Shown one piece after another: positions 24,947 to 34,592 of a stretch of DNA of 64,000 nucleotides. The number at the start of each line of letters is the position of its first letter. Position 1 is the first letter of the stretch. The DNA comes from Devosia submarina. Its GTDB lineage: Bacteria > Pseudomonadota > Alphaproteobacteria > Rhizobiales > Devosiaceae. The notes beneath the pieces are model-generated. The model searched no databases. It was not told the origin of the DNA and saw only the letters and a list, made by a program, of their open reading frames with translations. The position numbers and the translations under genes are program-made. The stretch spans positions 28,844-92,843 of the forward strand of contig NZ_PYWB01000013.1 of assembly GCF_003056345.1 (NCBI RefSeq), in the 5' to 3' direction.

Positions 24947-26056
24947 ATGGCCGATATAGCCCACACAGTCCACGTTGCCTTGGGTGAGCGCGCCTATGAC
25001 ATCCTGATTGGCGACCGTTTGCTGGACCAAGCCGGCGCCCTGCTCGCCGAGCGCTTCCCCGGCCGCCGTTATGGCATCATCACCGACGAAACCGTCGCCA
25101 AGGCGCAATTAGGACGTCTCACTGCGTCCCTCGATGCGGCAGGCCTTGAACACAGCGAAATCATCCTCCCGGCCGGTGAAAGCACCAAGAGCTGGGCCTA
25201 TCTCGGCCAGGCCGTGGAGGGAATTCTCGCGGCCCGGCTCGAGCGCAATGACCTCGTCATTGCCTTGGGTGGTGGCGTGATCGGCGATCTTGCGGGCTTT
25301 GCCGCCTCCATTGCGCGCCGCGGCATGCCGTTCGTGCAGATGCCCACGAGCCTTCTGGCGCAGGTCGACAGCTCCGTCGGCGGCAAGACGGGCATCAATT
25401 CGCCTCATGGCAAGAATTTGATCGGCGCCTTCCACCAGCCAAGCCTGGTTCTGGCCGACCTTTCCACGCTCGACACGCTCCATCCCCGCCAGTTCGCCGC
25501 CGGCTATGCCGAAGTGGTCAAATATGGCCTCATCGATGATGAAGACTTCTTCTTCTGGCTCGAGGAACACCAGGCCGAGATCTTTGCGGGCGGCACAGCA
25601 CGCGGCGAAGCCATTGCCCGCTGCTGCCGCCACAAGGCGCGCGTCGTGATCGAGGATGAACGCGAGCTCGGCGTACGCGCGCTGCTCAATCTTGGGCACA
25701 CCTTCGGGCATGCGCTCGAAAAAGACACCGGCTATTCCGACCGGCTCCTTCATGGTGAGGGCGTCAGCATCGGCATGGTGCTGGCGCATGAATTTTCCGC
25801 CCGCCAGGGCCTTGCTCCATCACAAGATACGGGGCGCATCATCCAGCACTTGCACAAGGCGGGTCTGCCCACCAGATTAGCTGACATCCCCGGCACGCTG
25901 GGGTCCACCGACATTTTGATGGCGGCTATCGCGCAGGACAAAAAGGTCTCGCGCGGTGCCCTGACCTTTATCCTCACCCGTGGGATCGGGCAGGCGTTTA
26001 TCGAGAAAAACGTCAATCCTGCGGTGGTTTCCGCATTTCTGGAGGACATGCGCTAG
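24947..26056 (+). CDS. aroB: 3-dehydroquinate synthase
   Basis: 369 residues. It converts DAHP to 3-dehydroquinate, the first ring of the shikimate pathway, with NAD and a metal ion. The NAD loop is ALGGGVIGDLAGF; PTSLLAQVDSSVGGKTGIN and the metal ligands in EVVKYGLI, NLGHTFGHALE and HGEGVSIGM are all visible. The ATG at 24947 is three bases after the aroK stop, so the two pathway genes form an operon. Confidence 0.96.
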   Translation: MADIAHTVHVALGERAYDILIGDRLLDQAGALLAERFPGRRYGIITDETVAKAQLGRLTASLDAAGLEHSEIILPAGESTKSWAYLGQAVEGILAARLERNDLVIALGGGVIGDLAGFAASIARRGMPFVQMPTSLLAQVDSSVGGKTGINSPHGKNLIGAFHQPSLVLADLSTLDTLHPRQFAAGYAEVVKYGLIDDEDFFFWLEEHQAEIFAGGTARGEAIARCCRHKARVVIEDERELGVRALLNLGHTFGHALEKDTGYSDRLLHGEGVSIGMVLAHEFSARQGLAPSQDTGRIIQHLHKAGLPTRLADIPGTLGSTDILMAAIAQDKKVSRGALTFILTRGIGQAFIEKNVNPAVVSAFLEDMR

Positions 26057-26074
26057 GCGCCACACCCCCAGAAA

Positions 26075-26161
26075 CCTCATGGTGAGCCTGTCGAACCACG
26101 AGGTTGAGCGTGTGGAGCCCTGTCTGCCACGCCTTCATGGCTCCACAGGCTCACCATGAGG
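26075..26161. repeat. Family A repeat, full palindromic copy
   Basis: Left end CCTCATGGTGAGCCTGTCGA and right end TGGCTCCACAGGCTCACCAT are inverted relative to each other, separated by about 45 bases. It lies between converging aroB and the BolA gene. Confidence 0.85.
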
Positions 26162-26182
26162 CAACGCAATCAGGTGAAGCCT

Positions 26183-26458
26183 CTATTCGTAGGGGCCACC
26201 CAATGGTAAAACATCGATGGCCAGTGCATGGACGCGATCCCTGAGTTCAGCGTCCAGCGTTTCCATCACCGCGCGGTGTTGCGCAACGCGGCTCAGCCCG
26301 TCAAAATGACGGGTCGCGATTCTGACACGAAAATGGGTTTCACCACCCTCCCGCCACCCGGCGTGTCCTCGATGCTTGTTCGATTCGTCGAGCACTTGGA
26401 GGAAAGCGGGGGCAAATCTGTCGGTTAGCTTGCTGATCAGGGTGTCTGTGACGCTCAT
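26183..26458 (-). CDS. BolA-family protein
   Basis: 91 residues. The BolA fold is recognisable in LISKLTDRFAPAFLQVLDESNKHRGHAG, which includes the conserved ES-KH-GH, then THFRVRIATRHFDGLSRVAQHRAVMETLD and HALAIDVLPLGG. BolA proteins work with monothiol glutaredoxins in iron-sulfur cluster handling, and some also act in stress and cell-shape control. The start is the ATG at 26458. It diverges from the J-domain gene at 26502 across 43 bases, a pair common in Hyphomicrobiales. Confidence 0.92.
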   Translation of the reverse strand: MSVTDTLISKLTDRFAPAFLQVLDESNKHRGHAGWREGGETHFRVRIATRHFDGLSRVAQHRAVMETLDAELRDRVHALAIDVLPLGGPYE

Positions 26459-26501
26459 GAGGGCGGGCTTTCTATTCGGTTTGGCACCTAACTAGGCGAG
26501 A

Positions 26502-27137
26502 ATGAAACTGTCTTCCAAGATCTTTGATTCCATTCGCATCAAACCCCGCAAGGAAGAGAAGCCTGCAGCGGTCGAACAAATGTGCGAATGGGAGGGCTGC
26601 GACAAGCCCGGCGAATACAAGGCACCCAAGGGCCACCGCGGCGAGGGGCAGTACCACCATTTCTGCCTGGAACATGTCCGACACTACAATACCTCGTACA
26701 ATTTCTTCGCCGGCATGGAAAAGGACGAGCTCGAGGAAGCGCTGCATACGCCTCCCAAGGCCGAGTCCCGCTCGAGCTTTGCCACGGGCAATCCGCAAAT
26801 GCACACTTCACGCGCAGCCCGCGCTGCTGCGTCCAATTTACGGCCAGGCGACAAATATGGCGATCCGTTTGGCGTGTTCGCCAAATACCGCCACCGCCAG
26901 GCGCAAAAGCCGGCCGCCGAACGGGTCAAGCCGCTCCACGAGCAGGACCGGCGGGCGCTTGAAACCCTGGGCATCATTGGCCACGCCAAGTCCGACGCCA
27001 TCAAGAGCGCCTACAAGGCCCTGGTCAAGATCCACCACCCCGACGCCAATGGCGGCGACAAATCCTCCGAAGACCGCCTGCGCGCAATCATCGCGGCCTA
27101 TTCGCACCTCAAGAAAGCGGGGTTCGTGGCGAAGTAG
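26502..27137 (+). CDS. J-domain protein with N-terminal Cys/His region
   Basis: 211 residues. The C-terminal 65 residues (ALETLGIIGHAKSDAIKSAYKALVKIHHPDANGGDKSSEDRLRAIIAAYSHLK) form a J domain with HPD (about 180-182), which stimulates an Hsp70 such as DnaK. The N-terminal part has CEWEGCDKPGEYKAP and YHHFCLEHVRHYN, a set of Cys and His that could bind zinc, and YNTSYNFFAGM. Unlike DnaJ it lacks the Gly/Phe and CXXCXGXG regions, so it is a specialised co-chaperone whose client is unknown. Start ATG at 26502. Confidence 0.85.
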   Translation: MKLSSKIFDSIRIKPRKEEKPAAVEQMCEWEGCDKPGEYKAPKGHRGEGQYHHFCLEHVRHYNTSYNFFAGMEKDELEEALHTPPKAESRSSFATGNPQMHTSRAARAAASNLRPGDKYGDPFGVFAKYRHRQAQKPAAERVKPLHEQDRRALETLGIIGHAKSDAIKSAYKALVKIHHPDANGGDKSSEDRLRAIIAAYSHLKKAGFVAK

Positions 27138-27162
27138 ATTGGGTACAAAAAGCTCTTTCAGC

Positions 27163-27246
27163 CATCGTCATCACCCGGCTTGTCCGGGTGATCCATGGTC
27201 TGGGGACCAAGGGATGGATTGCCCGGACAAGCCGGGCAATGACGAT
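27163..27246. repeat. Dispersed intergenic repeat, family C, copy 1
   Basis: ATCGTCATCACCCGGCTTGT at the left and AAGCCGGGCAATGACGAT at the right are inverted. Other copies: 31430-31508 and 42212-42290. It lies after the J-domain gene. Confidence 0.82.
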
Positions 27247-27362
27247 CTTGCGGGGCTTTTGCTCCCGTAACATATACAAGCCTGCGTCTACCGCCCCCGT
27301 GACAATCCTGCTATAGAGCCCCCCGAATTCCCGCCTTTGATTATTCCGCCAAGAGCTTTGCC

Positions 27363-28346
27363 ATGACCGAGTACGCCAATCTGCCCGACACCGAATATTC
27401 GGCCCGGGAATTGTTCGGTATCGATACCGACATGAAGGTCATGGGCTATAGCCAAGCCAATTCCCACGTCCCGCCGACCGATCCGGATTACCTTTTCGAC
27501 CGCAACACGACCCTTGCGATCCTGGCTGGTTTCCAGTTCAACCGCCGCGTCATGGTGCAGGGCTACCACGGCACGGGCAAGTCGACCCATATCGAGCAGG
27601 TCGCGGCGCGCCTCAACTGGCCGCTGGTCCGCGTGAACCTTGACAGCCACGTCTCGCGTATCGATCTCGTCGGCAAGGACGCGATCGTCCTCAAGGACGG
27701 CAAGCAGGTCACCGAATTCCGCGACGGCATCCTCCCTTGGGCCGTGCAGAACAATGTCGCCCTGGTTTTCGACGAATATGACGCTGGCCGCCCCGACGTC
27801 ATGTTCGTGATCCAGCGCGTGCTGGAAGTCGCCGGCCGGCTGACCCTGCTTGACCAGAACCGCGTGATCACGCCTCACCCGGCGTTCCGCCTGTTCGCGA
27901 CCACCAACACGATCGGCCTGGGCGATACTTCGGGCCTCTACCACGGCACGCAGCAGATCAACCAGGGCCAGATGGACCGCTGGAGCCTTGTCACTACGCT
28001 CAACTACCTGCCCCATGACAAGGAAGTCGGTATCGTGCTCGCCAAGAACAAAGCCTATGGCGAAAATGACAAGGGCAAGAAGCTGATCAACAACATGGTG
28101 CGCCTGGCCGACCTCACCCGGCAGGCCTTCATCAATGGCGACCTTTCCACCGTGATGAGCCCTCGCGCCGTGATCACCTGGGCAGAAAACGCCCAGATCT
28201 TTGGTGGCGATGTCGGCTTTGCCTTCCGGCTGACCTTCCTCAACAAATGCGACGAACTCGAACGCCCTGTGGTTGCCGAGTTCTACCAGCGCGTGTTCGG
28301 GGAAGATTTGCCGGAATCGTCAGCGAATTTGGCTGTCACGGCGTAA
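27363..28346 (+). CDS. cobS: Aerobic cobaltochelatase subunit CobS
   Basis: 327 residues. CobS is the AAA+ ATPase that, with CobT, powers insertion of cobalt into hydrogenobyrinate a,c-diamide by CobN in oxygen-dependent vitamin B12 synthesis. Walker A is [10 protein letters not shown] (about 63-72) and Walker B is [30 protein letters not shown] carries the sensor region. The first 45 residues ([25 protein letters not shown]) are typical of CobS. The ATG at 27363 is used. cobT follows in the same direction after a repeat-bearing gap; cobN is not in the window. Confidence 0.95.
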   Translation: MTEYANLPDTEYSARELFGIDTDMKVMGYSQANSHVPPTDPDYLFDRNTTLAILAGFQFNRRVMVQGYHGTGKSTHIEQVAARLNWPLVRVNLDSHVSRIDLVGKDAIVLKDGKQVTEFRDGILPWAVQNNVALVFDEYDAGRPDVMFVIQRVLEVAGRLTLLDQNRVITPHPAFRLFATTNTIGLGDTSGLYHGTQQINQGQMDRWSLVTTLNYLPHDKEVGIVLAKNKAYGENDKGKKLINNMVRLADLTRQAFINGDLSTVMSPRAVITWAENAQIFGGDVGFAFRLTFLNKCDELERPVVAEFYQRVFGEDLPESSANLAVTA

Positions 28347-28356
28347 TTTCGCAGCA

Positions 28357-28448
28357 CGACCTCGTGGTTCGACAGGCTCACCATGAGGTCTACTGGGGCA
28401 ATGTGACCAATCAGTAGCCCTCATCCTGAGCTTGTCGAAGGACGAGGG
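28357..28448. repeat. Family A repeats, two halves between cobS and cobT
   Basis: GACCTCGTGGTTCGACAGGC with TCACCATGAGGTC at 28357-28391 and CCTCATCCTGAGCTTGTCGA with AGGACGAGG at about 28418-28448. The second is the variant form also seen at 38241-38277. Confidence 0.75.
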
Positions 28449-28479
28449 CGTGGCATAGGGCCCGCTTTGGACATCTGAC

Positions 28480-30366
28480 ATGGCACAACCACCGCGCAGC
28501 AAAGCCAATAGGCCCGACCATACCCAGGCGTTCAAATCCGCCATGGGCGCAACGGTGCGCGCCATTGGCGGCAAGCCCGAGCTTGAAGTCACCTTTACCG
28601 CCGACCGGCCGTTGCTGACCTCTGACAAGGCGCGCCTCGCTAATCTGCCCCGCCTGCCGACGCGGCGCGACATCGCCATTGCCCGCGGGCAGGGCGATGC
28701 CATGGCCATGCGCCTTGCCAGCCACGATCCTGAAACCCACCGCAAGCGCTCCCCCATGGACCCGCAGGCGCGCGCAGCGTTCGATGCGCTGGAACAGGCC
28801 CGTGTGGAAGCCCTGGGATGCGTGCGCATGCCTGGGATGATCGGCAATATCGGCGAAATGCTGGAAGATCGCCTCTTCCGCGCCAATTTCGCCGAGGTGG
28901 ACGACAAGGGCGATGCCCCTATTGCCGAGGCGCTGGGACTCCTCTTGCGCGAAAAGCTCGCCGGCGTGCCCGTGCCGCCATCGGGCCATGCGCTGGTGGA
29001 TCTCTGGCGCAGCGAAATCGAAAGCAAGGGCGGCAAGTCGCTCGACCAATTGCTGGGCCTTTACGAGAACCAGGACGAGTTCTCCAAGGCTGCCAAGGCG
29101 CTGCTGCGCGACCTAAACCTCGTGCCCGACAGCGAAGCAGGCGACGCGGACGATGCCGACGAGGAAGGCGAGAACCAGGAGCCTGAATCGGGCGACAATG
29201 CCGACAAATCCCCCGAGCAGGGCGAAGGCGAAAACGAAGCCCAGGACAGCTCCGAAGACGAGCAGGCCGGCGATTCGGAAGAAACCGGGGACGTTGAAGG
29301 TATCGAGTCCGACATGGCCGATACCGACGAGGACGCGGCGGCCGAAGCGGGCGAAGACGCGCCCATGCCGCCACCCGCCAAGGATGGGGGCACACAACTC
29401 ACAAACCAGTTCAACTACAAGGTCTTCACCACCAAGTTCGACGAGATCGTCAAGGCTGCCGAACTTTGCCCGCCCGACGAGCTCGACCAGCTGCGCACCC
29501 TCCTTGACAAGCAGCTCGAAAACCTGGCTGGGGCCGTGGCGCGCCTGGCCAACAAGCTGCAGCGGCGCCTCATGGCCAAGCAGAACCGGAGCTGGCAGTT
29601 CGACCTTGAAGAAGGCCTGCTTGATACGGCTCGCCTTACCCGTGTCGTCACCGACCCGATGCAGGCCCTGAGCTTCAAGGTGGAAAACGACACCGATTTC
29701 CGTGACACGGTTGTGACGCTGCTGATCGACAATTCAGGCTCCATGCGCGGCCGCCCGATCACCATCGCGGCGATCTGTGGCGATATTCTTGCGCGCACGC
29801 TGGAGCGCTGCGGCGTCAAGGTCGAGATCCTGGGCTTCACCACCCGCGCCTGGAAGGGCGGCAAGTCCCGCGAAGCCTGGCTTGAAGCCGGTCGCCCGGC
29901 CAATCCAGGTCGCGTCAACGACGTACGCCACATCATCTACAAGGCCGCTGACGAGCCCTGGCGCCATGCGCGGCGCAATCTGGGCCTGATGATGCGCGAA
30001 GGGCTCCTCAAGGAGAACATCGATGGCGAGGCGCTCGAATGGGCGCGCAAGCGCTTGATGGCCCGGCCGGAAGCGCGCCGCATCCTGATGGTGATCTCCG
30101 ATGGCGCTCCCGTCGATGACTCTACGCAATCAGTCAATGCCGGCAATTACCTTGAAGCCCATCTCCGCCAGGTCATCGAGGACATCGAAACCCGCTCCCC
30201 CATCCAGTTGGTGGCCGTGGGCATCGGCCATGATGTGACGCGCTATTACCGTCGCGCCGTGACGCTGCTGGACGCCGAGGAACTGGCGGGTGCGCTGACA
30301 GACGAATTGGCAGCGCTGTTTGACGAGGAATTGCCGGGCCAAACAAGGCGGCGCGGCCGGGGATGA
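28480..30366 (+). CDS. cobT: Aerobic cobaltochelatase subunit CobT
   Basis: 628 residues. It partners CobS in the chaperone-like ATPase complex of cobalt chelation. The N-terminal part (about 1-220) leads into a strongly acidic linker (about 220-300, mainly Glu and Asp). A C-terminal von Willebrand A-type domain (about 400-620) has the metal-binding MIDAS line [11 protein letters not shown], typical of CobT and related to BchD. The ATG at 28480 is used. The stop overlaps the next gene's start (ATGA). Confidence 0.95.
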   Translation: MAQPPRSKANRPDHTQAFKSAMGATVRAIGGKPELEVTFTADRPLLTSDKARLANLPRLPTRRDIAIARGQGDAMAMRLASHDPETHRKRSPMDPQARAAFDALEQARVEALGCVRMPGMIGNIGEMLEDRLFRANFAEVDDKGDAPIAEALGLLLREKLAGVPVPPSGHALVDLWRSEIESKGGKSLDQLLGLYENQDEFSKAAKALLRDLNLVPDSEAGDADDADEEGENQEPESGDNADKSPEQGEGENEAQDSSEDEQAGDSEETGDVEGIESDMADTDEDAAAEAGEDAPMPPPAKDGGTQLTNQFNYKVFTTKFDEIVKAAELCPPDELDQLRTLLDKQLENLAGAVARLANKLQRRLMAKQNRSWQFDLEEGLLDTARLTRVVTDPMQALSFKVENDTDFRDTVVTLLIDNSGSMRGRPITIAAICGDILARTLERCGVKVEILGFTTRAWKGGKSREAWLEAGRPANPGRVNDVRHIIYKAADEPWRHARRNLGLMMREGLLKENIDGEALEWARKRLMARPEARRILMVISDGAPVDDSTQSVNAGNYLEAHLRQVIEDIETRSPIQLVAVGIGHDVTRYYRRAVTLLDAEELAGALTDELAALFDEELPGQTRRRGRG

Positions 30367-31358
30367 CCAGCCGGCTGCTCACCACCTTGGCGCTGCTGCT
30401 GGTTGGCGTCAGCCTGCCGGCCAGCGCCGTGGAAGTCACGGTGAGCGCGGCGCCCGTCACCCGCTTCAAGGATGCAGGGCTCGATCAGCCTGTCGACAAG
30501 CTCGTTTTTCGCGGCGGCATAGCCATGGTGTCGCAGGACGATACTTTTGGCGGCCTGTCGGGCCTCACCCAGACGGGGCCCAACAACCAGGTCACTTTCG
30601 TCAGCGATCGCGGCAATTTCGTTTCCGGCCATCTGGCCTATGACGATGCCAATCGGCTGTTCGGCTTTATTGGCGTGCGCATCTCGCCCATGGAGAACTC
30701 CAAGGGCGAGCCCTTGCCGCGCCAATATGCCAAGGACGCAGAAAGTGTCGACACCGTTTATCGCAATGGTGCCGCCGCTGCCGTGCGGGTGGGCTTTGAA
30801 AACCTGACCCGTGTCGCCGACTTCCAGCTGACCGGCGGCATCCCCAGTGGTGCCGCGCGCGAACTCGCCATTCCTCAATGGCTCACGGATTTGCGCACCA
30901 ACGAGAGCATTGAATCGCTCTGTATTGCGCCGCCGGCTTCACCCATTGCCGGCTCAACGCTGATCCTGGCCGAAGAAGCACTGGACGAAAACGGCAACCA
31001 CCGCGGCTGGCTCCTGGGACAGAACGACAAGGGCCCGATCGGCCTTGTGAACACGCCGGTGGTCAACCCCACCGATTGCAAGTTCCTGCCGAATGGCGAT
31101 CTTCTGGTTCTCGAGCGCGGGGTGTCCATGCTGAGTTTCGTCATGAATCTGCGCCGCATCCCGGCCGCCGAAGTGCGCCCCGGCGCCATCATGGATGGCG
31201 AACTGCTCCTTTCGGCTACCGGCGGCTCCATCGACAACATGGAATCGCTACTGGTGCACACCGCCCCTGATGGCGAAACGCGCATCGTCATTGGCTCGGA
31301 CAACAATTTCAACGATTGGCAGCGCAGCCTGCTGCTGGAGTTCGCGCTGGCGGACTGA
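30363..31358 (+). CDS. Exported phytase-like / esterase-like domain protein
   Basis: 331 residues with a signal peptide ([20 protein letters not shown]). The rest resembles the beta-propeller-like family called esterase-like activity of phytase: [61 protein letters not shown] and [39 protein letters not shown]. The substrate is not known; a periplasmic phosphate-ester hydrolase is one guess. It overlaps cobT by four bases. That coupling to a B12 gene is recurrent in the order but unexplained. Confidence 0.8.
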   Translation: MTSRLLTTLALLLVGVSLPASAVEVTVSAAPVTRFKDAGLDQPVDKLVFRGGIAMVSQDDTFGGLSGLTQTGPNNQVTFVSDRGNFVSGHLAYDDANRLFGFIGVRISPMENSKGEPLPRQYAKDAESVDTVYRNGAAAAVRVGFENLTRVADFQLTGGIPSGAARELAIPQWLTDLRTNESIESLCIAPPASPIAGSTLILAEEALDENGNHRGWLLGQNDKGPIGLVNTPVVNPTDCKFLPNGDLLVLERGVSMLSFVMNLRRIPAAEVRPGAIMDGELLLSATGGSIDNMESLLVHTAPDGETRIVIGSDNNFNDWQRSLLLEFALAD

Positions 31359-31429
31359 CCGGACCATCCCCGATGTTACCGGGACTTTAAACAAGCGTCC
31401 CACTTCGTGCGACCCGGCACCCATAACCC

Positions 31430-31508
31430 ATCGTCATTGCCCGGCCTGTCCGGGCAATCCAACAATCTCCGCGCAAGAATGGATCACCCGGACAAGCCGG
31501 GTGATAAC
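31430..31508. repeat. Dispersed intergenic repeat, family C, copy 2
   Basis: ATCGTCATTGCCCGGCCTGT at the left and GACAAGCCGGGTGATAACG at the right, inverted. It lies between converging genes. Confidence 0.8.
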
Positions 31509-31532
31509 GGCGACGCAGAAGGCGAACGCCCG

Positions 31533-32168
31533 CTAAACCGCCACCGTGCTCCGTCCCGCCAGCCACCCGCGCAGGGTCTTGTAGGGCGCGAGCATCAGCA
31601 CCGTCAGCAAGAGCTTCACCAGGAAATCACCGAAGGCCAGCGACACCCAGAGCGGCACTTCCGGGCCCACGGCCAGAAACGGCGCGGGGAAAGCCAGCGA
31701 GCTGTCTTCCCGGCCGAACATGGTGTCGAGCCCCGCGAAAACCGGCGCCATGGCCAGGCTGAAAAAGATCATCGTATCGAGCGCCGAGCTCACCAGCGAG
31801 GAAAACATCGGCGCCTTCCACCAAGCCCCGTCGCGCAGACGATGGAACACGGAGACGTCGAGCAGTTGCGCGAGGAGGAATGCCGAGCCCGAGGCAATGG
31901 CAATGCGCGGGGTCGCAAGGTAGATCGACAGGATCACGGCCACCGCAAAGCCCGCCAAAACTGCAATGCGCGCCTTGGCCGGGCCGAACGCACGATTGGT
32001 CAGATCGGTAATCAGAAACGCGACGGGATAGGTCCAGGCGCCCCAGGTGAGGATATCGCCCAGATTGACCGGGCCGAGCTGGACCGCAAACGGATATTGA
32101 ACAAGGATATTGGAAGCCGCGACAATAGCGACCATGGCAGCAATAGCCGCCAGGAAACGAGCCAGCAT
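31533..32168 (-). CDS. Queuosine precursor transporter (YhhQ/VUT family)
   Basis: 211 residues from the ATG at 32168, behind AGAGGTG. It has about six hydrophobic segments and the family lines ASNILVQYPF, LTWGAWTYPVAFLITDLTNRAFGPAKAR, ASGSAFLLAQLLDVSVFHRLRD, WKAPMFSSLVSSALDTMIFFSLA and VSLAFGDFLVKLLLTVLMLAPYK. Members of this family import queuosine precursors such as preQ0 or preQ1 for tRNA modification. No preQ1 riboswitch was recognised upstream. It is a single gene. Confidence 0.9.
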   Translation of the reverse strand: MLARFLAAIAAMVAIVAASNILVQYPFAVQLGPVNLGDILTWGAWTYPVAFLITDLTNRAFGPAKARIAVLAGFAVAVILSIYLATPRIAIASGSAFLLAQLLDVSVFHRLRDGAWWKAPMFSSLVSSALDTMIFFSLAMAPVFAGLDTMFGREDSSLAFPAPFLAVGPEVPLWVSLAFGDFLVKLLLTVLMLAPYKTLRGWLAGRSTVAV

Positions 32169-32253
32169 GAGAATGCACCTCTGTTGAACGCCGCCGGCAA
32201 GAGACCGGTGCGCCGCCTCTTTAGCAGTGAGCAGCAAGGCTTACCACCCACTC

Positions 32254-32331
32254 AATCGTCACCCTTGGGCCTGCCCCAAGGGTTCTACACTTCCCTTGTG
32301 ACTAAATGCGGCCCCGAGGGTGATGCGCTGT
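32254..32331. repeat. Family D repeat, copy 1 (degenerate)
   Basis: AATCGTCACCCTTGGGCCTG with CCCCAAGGGTTCTACACTT and GGCCCCGAGGGTGATGCG. Less well conserved than the other copies at 34078, 38299 and 57288. Confidence 0.6.
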
Positions 32332-32351
32332 GAGTGGAAAAAACCCCGCGC

Positions 32352-32386
32352 AAACAAAAACCGCGTGGAGCGCTAACTCCACGCGG
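32352..32386 (-). terminator. Rho-independent terminator of rpmB
   Basis: On the minus strand CCGCGTGGAG and CTCCACGCGG flank six bases and are followed by TTTTTG. It lies after the rpmB stop codon at 32412. Confidence 0.85.
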
Positions 32387-32411
32387 CTTGAAATTCTTCG
32401 GAAAGCTACGC

Positions 32412-32699
32412 TTATGCCGTGGCGAGGGCCGCGCGCACTTCCTTTTTGATCCCCAGGGCGAGGGGCGACAGATCGGCATCGGCCTGCTTGAGGAGGAACG
32501 CATCGAGCCCACCGCGGTGCTCGACGGTGCGCAGGGCAGCAGCCGAGATGCGCAGCTTGACCGGACGGTTCAGCGCATCCGACAGGAGCGTGACGTTGAG
32601 CAGGTTCGGGAGGAACCGGCGACGGGTGCGGTTCAGGGCGTGGGAAACATTGTTACCGGTCATAACGCCTTTACCGGTCAGTTCGCAGCGACGTGCCAT
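32412..32699 (-). CDS. rpmB: Large ribosomal subunit protein bL28
   Basis: 95 residues, slightly long as usual in alphaproteobacteria. [33 protein letters not shown] is the characteristic bL28 start, followed by [33 protein letters not shown]. It sits in the 50S subunit near the E site. No CxxC zinc pair is present, as in many proteobacteria. It is monocistronic, with its own terminator, and diverges from the DUF3108 gene. Confidence 0.97.
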   Translation of the reverse strand: MARRCELTGKGVMTGNNVSHALNRTRRRFLPNLLNVTLLSDALNRPVKLRISAAALRTVEHRGGLDAFLLKQADADLSPLALGIKKEVRAALATA

Positions 32700-32911
32700 T
32701 TTCGTATCCTAGATAGTGTAAAGGTCCTGCGTGGCGGTTCAAACCGCAACGGGCCTCATTTGTTGTGAAATCTGGCGCGTCTTTAGAGAAAAGGGGCGCC
32801 CGCGTCAAGGCAAAGCCTGCTCAAAGCCGTGCGAGCGCCTTGCGCCAGCCATGCGGCGCGGGCAGTTTCGGTTTCATTAACCGATTCGTTTTTCCCGCCG
32901 GGACCCAGCCA

Positions 32912-33694
32912 TTGACCCAGTTTCGCCTTGCCCTTGGTGCCGCCTTCGCCCTTCTGCTGTCCCTGCCCGCTGGCGCTGCCGAGGTAAAGGCCCGTGCCAG
33001 CTATGTCCTGACACTGGGCGGCATCAACATCGCCATGATGGATGTTGGTCTCACGGACAATGAGCGCGCCTACTCACTGGATCTGTCCGCCAACGTCGCC
33101 GGCTTTGGCGCGGTTGTCGCGAGCGGCACGGCCCGCGCCAGCGCCCAGGGCATTTCGAGCGGCAACAGCCTCGTTTCGCAAGGGTTTGACCTGCAAACCC
33201 GCGCCAGCGGAGAAACCTTCTCGGTGGACGTATCCTTTGCGGGCGGCAATGTGTCCTCGTTCAAGGTCGAGCCGCCCATCATCGACAATTATGACCGCGT
33301 CCCGATCGAGCGCCGGCATCTGAGCGGCGCCGGCGATTTCCTTTCGGCGTTCGTGCTCAAGGGTGGCGCGCTCGACAAGAGCCTCTGCCAGCGCAAGATG
33401 GGGATCTTTACCGGTGTTGAACGTTTCAACATCGCCATGAGCTTTGCCCGCGAGGAACAGGCCAACTCGCCCCGCACGGGCTACCAGGGCCCCGTGGTCC
33501 TGTGCACGGTGGATTACCAGCCCGTTTCAGGCCATTTCACCTCCTCGGACATCACCAATTACCTGGCCGATAGCGAGCGCATCGTGATCTGGTACGCTCC
33601 CTTGGGCGAGACCGGCTATTTCATCCCCTATCGCGTCCTTCTGGGCACCAATATGGGCGATCTTTCCATGGTGCTCACGGGCATGAGCTATTAG
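32912..33694 (+). CDS. DUF3108-family exported protein
   Basis: About 260 residues from a TTG at 32912, which gives a clean signal peptide (TQFRLALGAAFALLLSLPAGAA). An in-frame ATG at 32765 would add 49 residues with no clear role. The mature part (SYVLTLGGINIAMMDVGLTDNERAYSLDLSANVAGFGAVVASGTA... FSVDVSFAGGNV... VPIERRHLSGAGDFLSAFVL... LCQRKMGIFTGVERFNIAMSF) fits the DUF3108 family, which is predicted to be periplasmic. Function unknown. Position between rpmB and the Suv3-like helicase is conserved in the order. Confidence 0.72.
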   Translation: MTQFRLALGAAFALLLSLPAGAAEVKARASYVLTLGGINIAMMDVGLTDNERAYSLDLSANVAGFGAVVASGTARASAQGISSGNSLVSQGFDLQTRASGETFSVDVSFAGGNVSSFKVEPPIIDNYDRVPIERRHLSGAGDFLSAFVLKGGALDKSLCQRKMGIFTGVERFNIAMSFAREEQANSPRTGYQGPVVLCTVDYQPVSGHFTSSDITNYLADSERIVIWYAPLGETGYFIPYRVLLGTNMGDLSMVLTGMSY

Positions 33695-33750
33695 CCGCCT
33701 TCCCGATTTGGGACGGTCAACGGCTTTTTCCTTTTCAGCACACTTCGAAA

Positions 33751-33795
33751 GTGCCGCGCCAACGGAGATCATCCGTTAACGCGGCATTTTTGTTT
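33751..33795 (+). terminator. Rho-independent terminator
   Basis: GTGCCGCG and CGCGGCAT as outer stem, AACGGA and TCCGTT as inner stem, with a small internal loop, then TTTTTG. It lies about 57 bases after the DUF3108 gene. Confidence 0.85.
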
Positions 33796-34077
33796 GCGCC
33801 GACGCCGCGCAATCAGCGGTTTAGATTCGCGCGCCAACAGTCGAAATTAGGAGTTTCGCAACTGACATGAACAGCATTTTGGCGATCCCGGCCCAAAGCA
33901 GCCGCTGCGCTGCTCAGCTTTGTGCCTGTTGGCCTGCGCAAACACTACATCCTGCGGTGAACAAACCCGAACGCTCGATTCTGTCCCCGTTCGTTCCCCT
34001 TTTGCACCAAGGGTAAATGCTTGGACCGCTCAGAGCTTAACTTGTCCCAATCCGGGATAGCCTTCCCATCCACCATT

Positions 34078-34162
34078 CGTCACCCTCGGGCTTGACCCAA
34101 GGGCGTTTCACTTGCGCTCTGCGCCGCAACAAGACCCCTCGGGTCAAGCCTGCGGGTGACGA
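34078..34162. repeat. Dispersed intergenic repeat, family D, copy 2
   Basis: CGTCACCCTCGGGCTTGACC at the left and CTCGGGTCAAGCCTGCGGG with TGACGACC at the right, inverted across about 40 bases. Confidence 0.82.
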
Positions 34163-34592
34163 CCGCGTGTGTCTCATATCAGCACGGTCAACGATGTTTT
34201 TCGTTTAAGTTCCGGTTGCGGCGCCAAGCCCGCCGCCGCTTTGGCCATAAATCTGCTTCAGCCCTAAACAGGAAGACGCATTTACATCCCCTTCATCTTC
34301 AGGCGATTCACCCGCTTATTTACCGTTTATCAACACAGCTGAACGGTCCCGCCCCCTAAACCGTCTGCCAGTGCCTCATCACCTGCCTGCTTGTGCCTTT
34401 CTCCACGGCCATCCCCAAGCCCTAGCCGTGAACAAACCGGGATCTACCGGCAATCTTCGATTCGGTGCTGCTTCGTTCCCCTTGCGTTCAAACCATTAAC
34501 ACGGTGGCAAAAGCGCCGCAGCATCTGTCCTTTTTTGCGACATTGCTTTGCGCTACTCGCAACTGGCAAATGGATTTCCTACATTGGCGGCA

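Larger units (their letters stand above)
33695..34592. other. Long gene-poor stretch before the Suv3-like helicase gene
   Basis: About 900 bases. It contains a strong terminator (33751-33795), a family D repeat (34078-34162) and two imperfect copies of a 45-55-base sequence (33957-34001 and 34428-34483). An ATG at 33868 behind AGGAG opens a 49-codon frame (MNSILAIPAQSS...) that has no recognisable product. The rest shows no supported gene. Confidence 0.5.

Noticed and set aside
32169..32253. preQ1 riboswitch in front of the queuosine-precursor transporter
   Set aside because: The leader lacks the preQ1-I hairpin with its A-rich tail and the Shine-Dalgarno-pairing end; the ribosome site AGAGGTG is free.
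33957..33974. LexA box of the alphaproteobacterial type in GAACAAACCCGAAC
   Set aside because: The two GAAC elements are six bases apart; the known form needs seven (GTTC-N7-GTTC).
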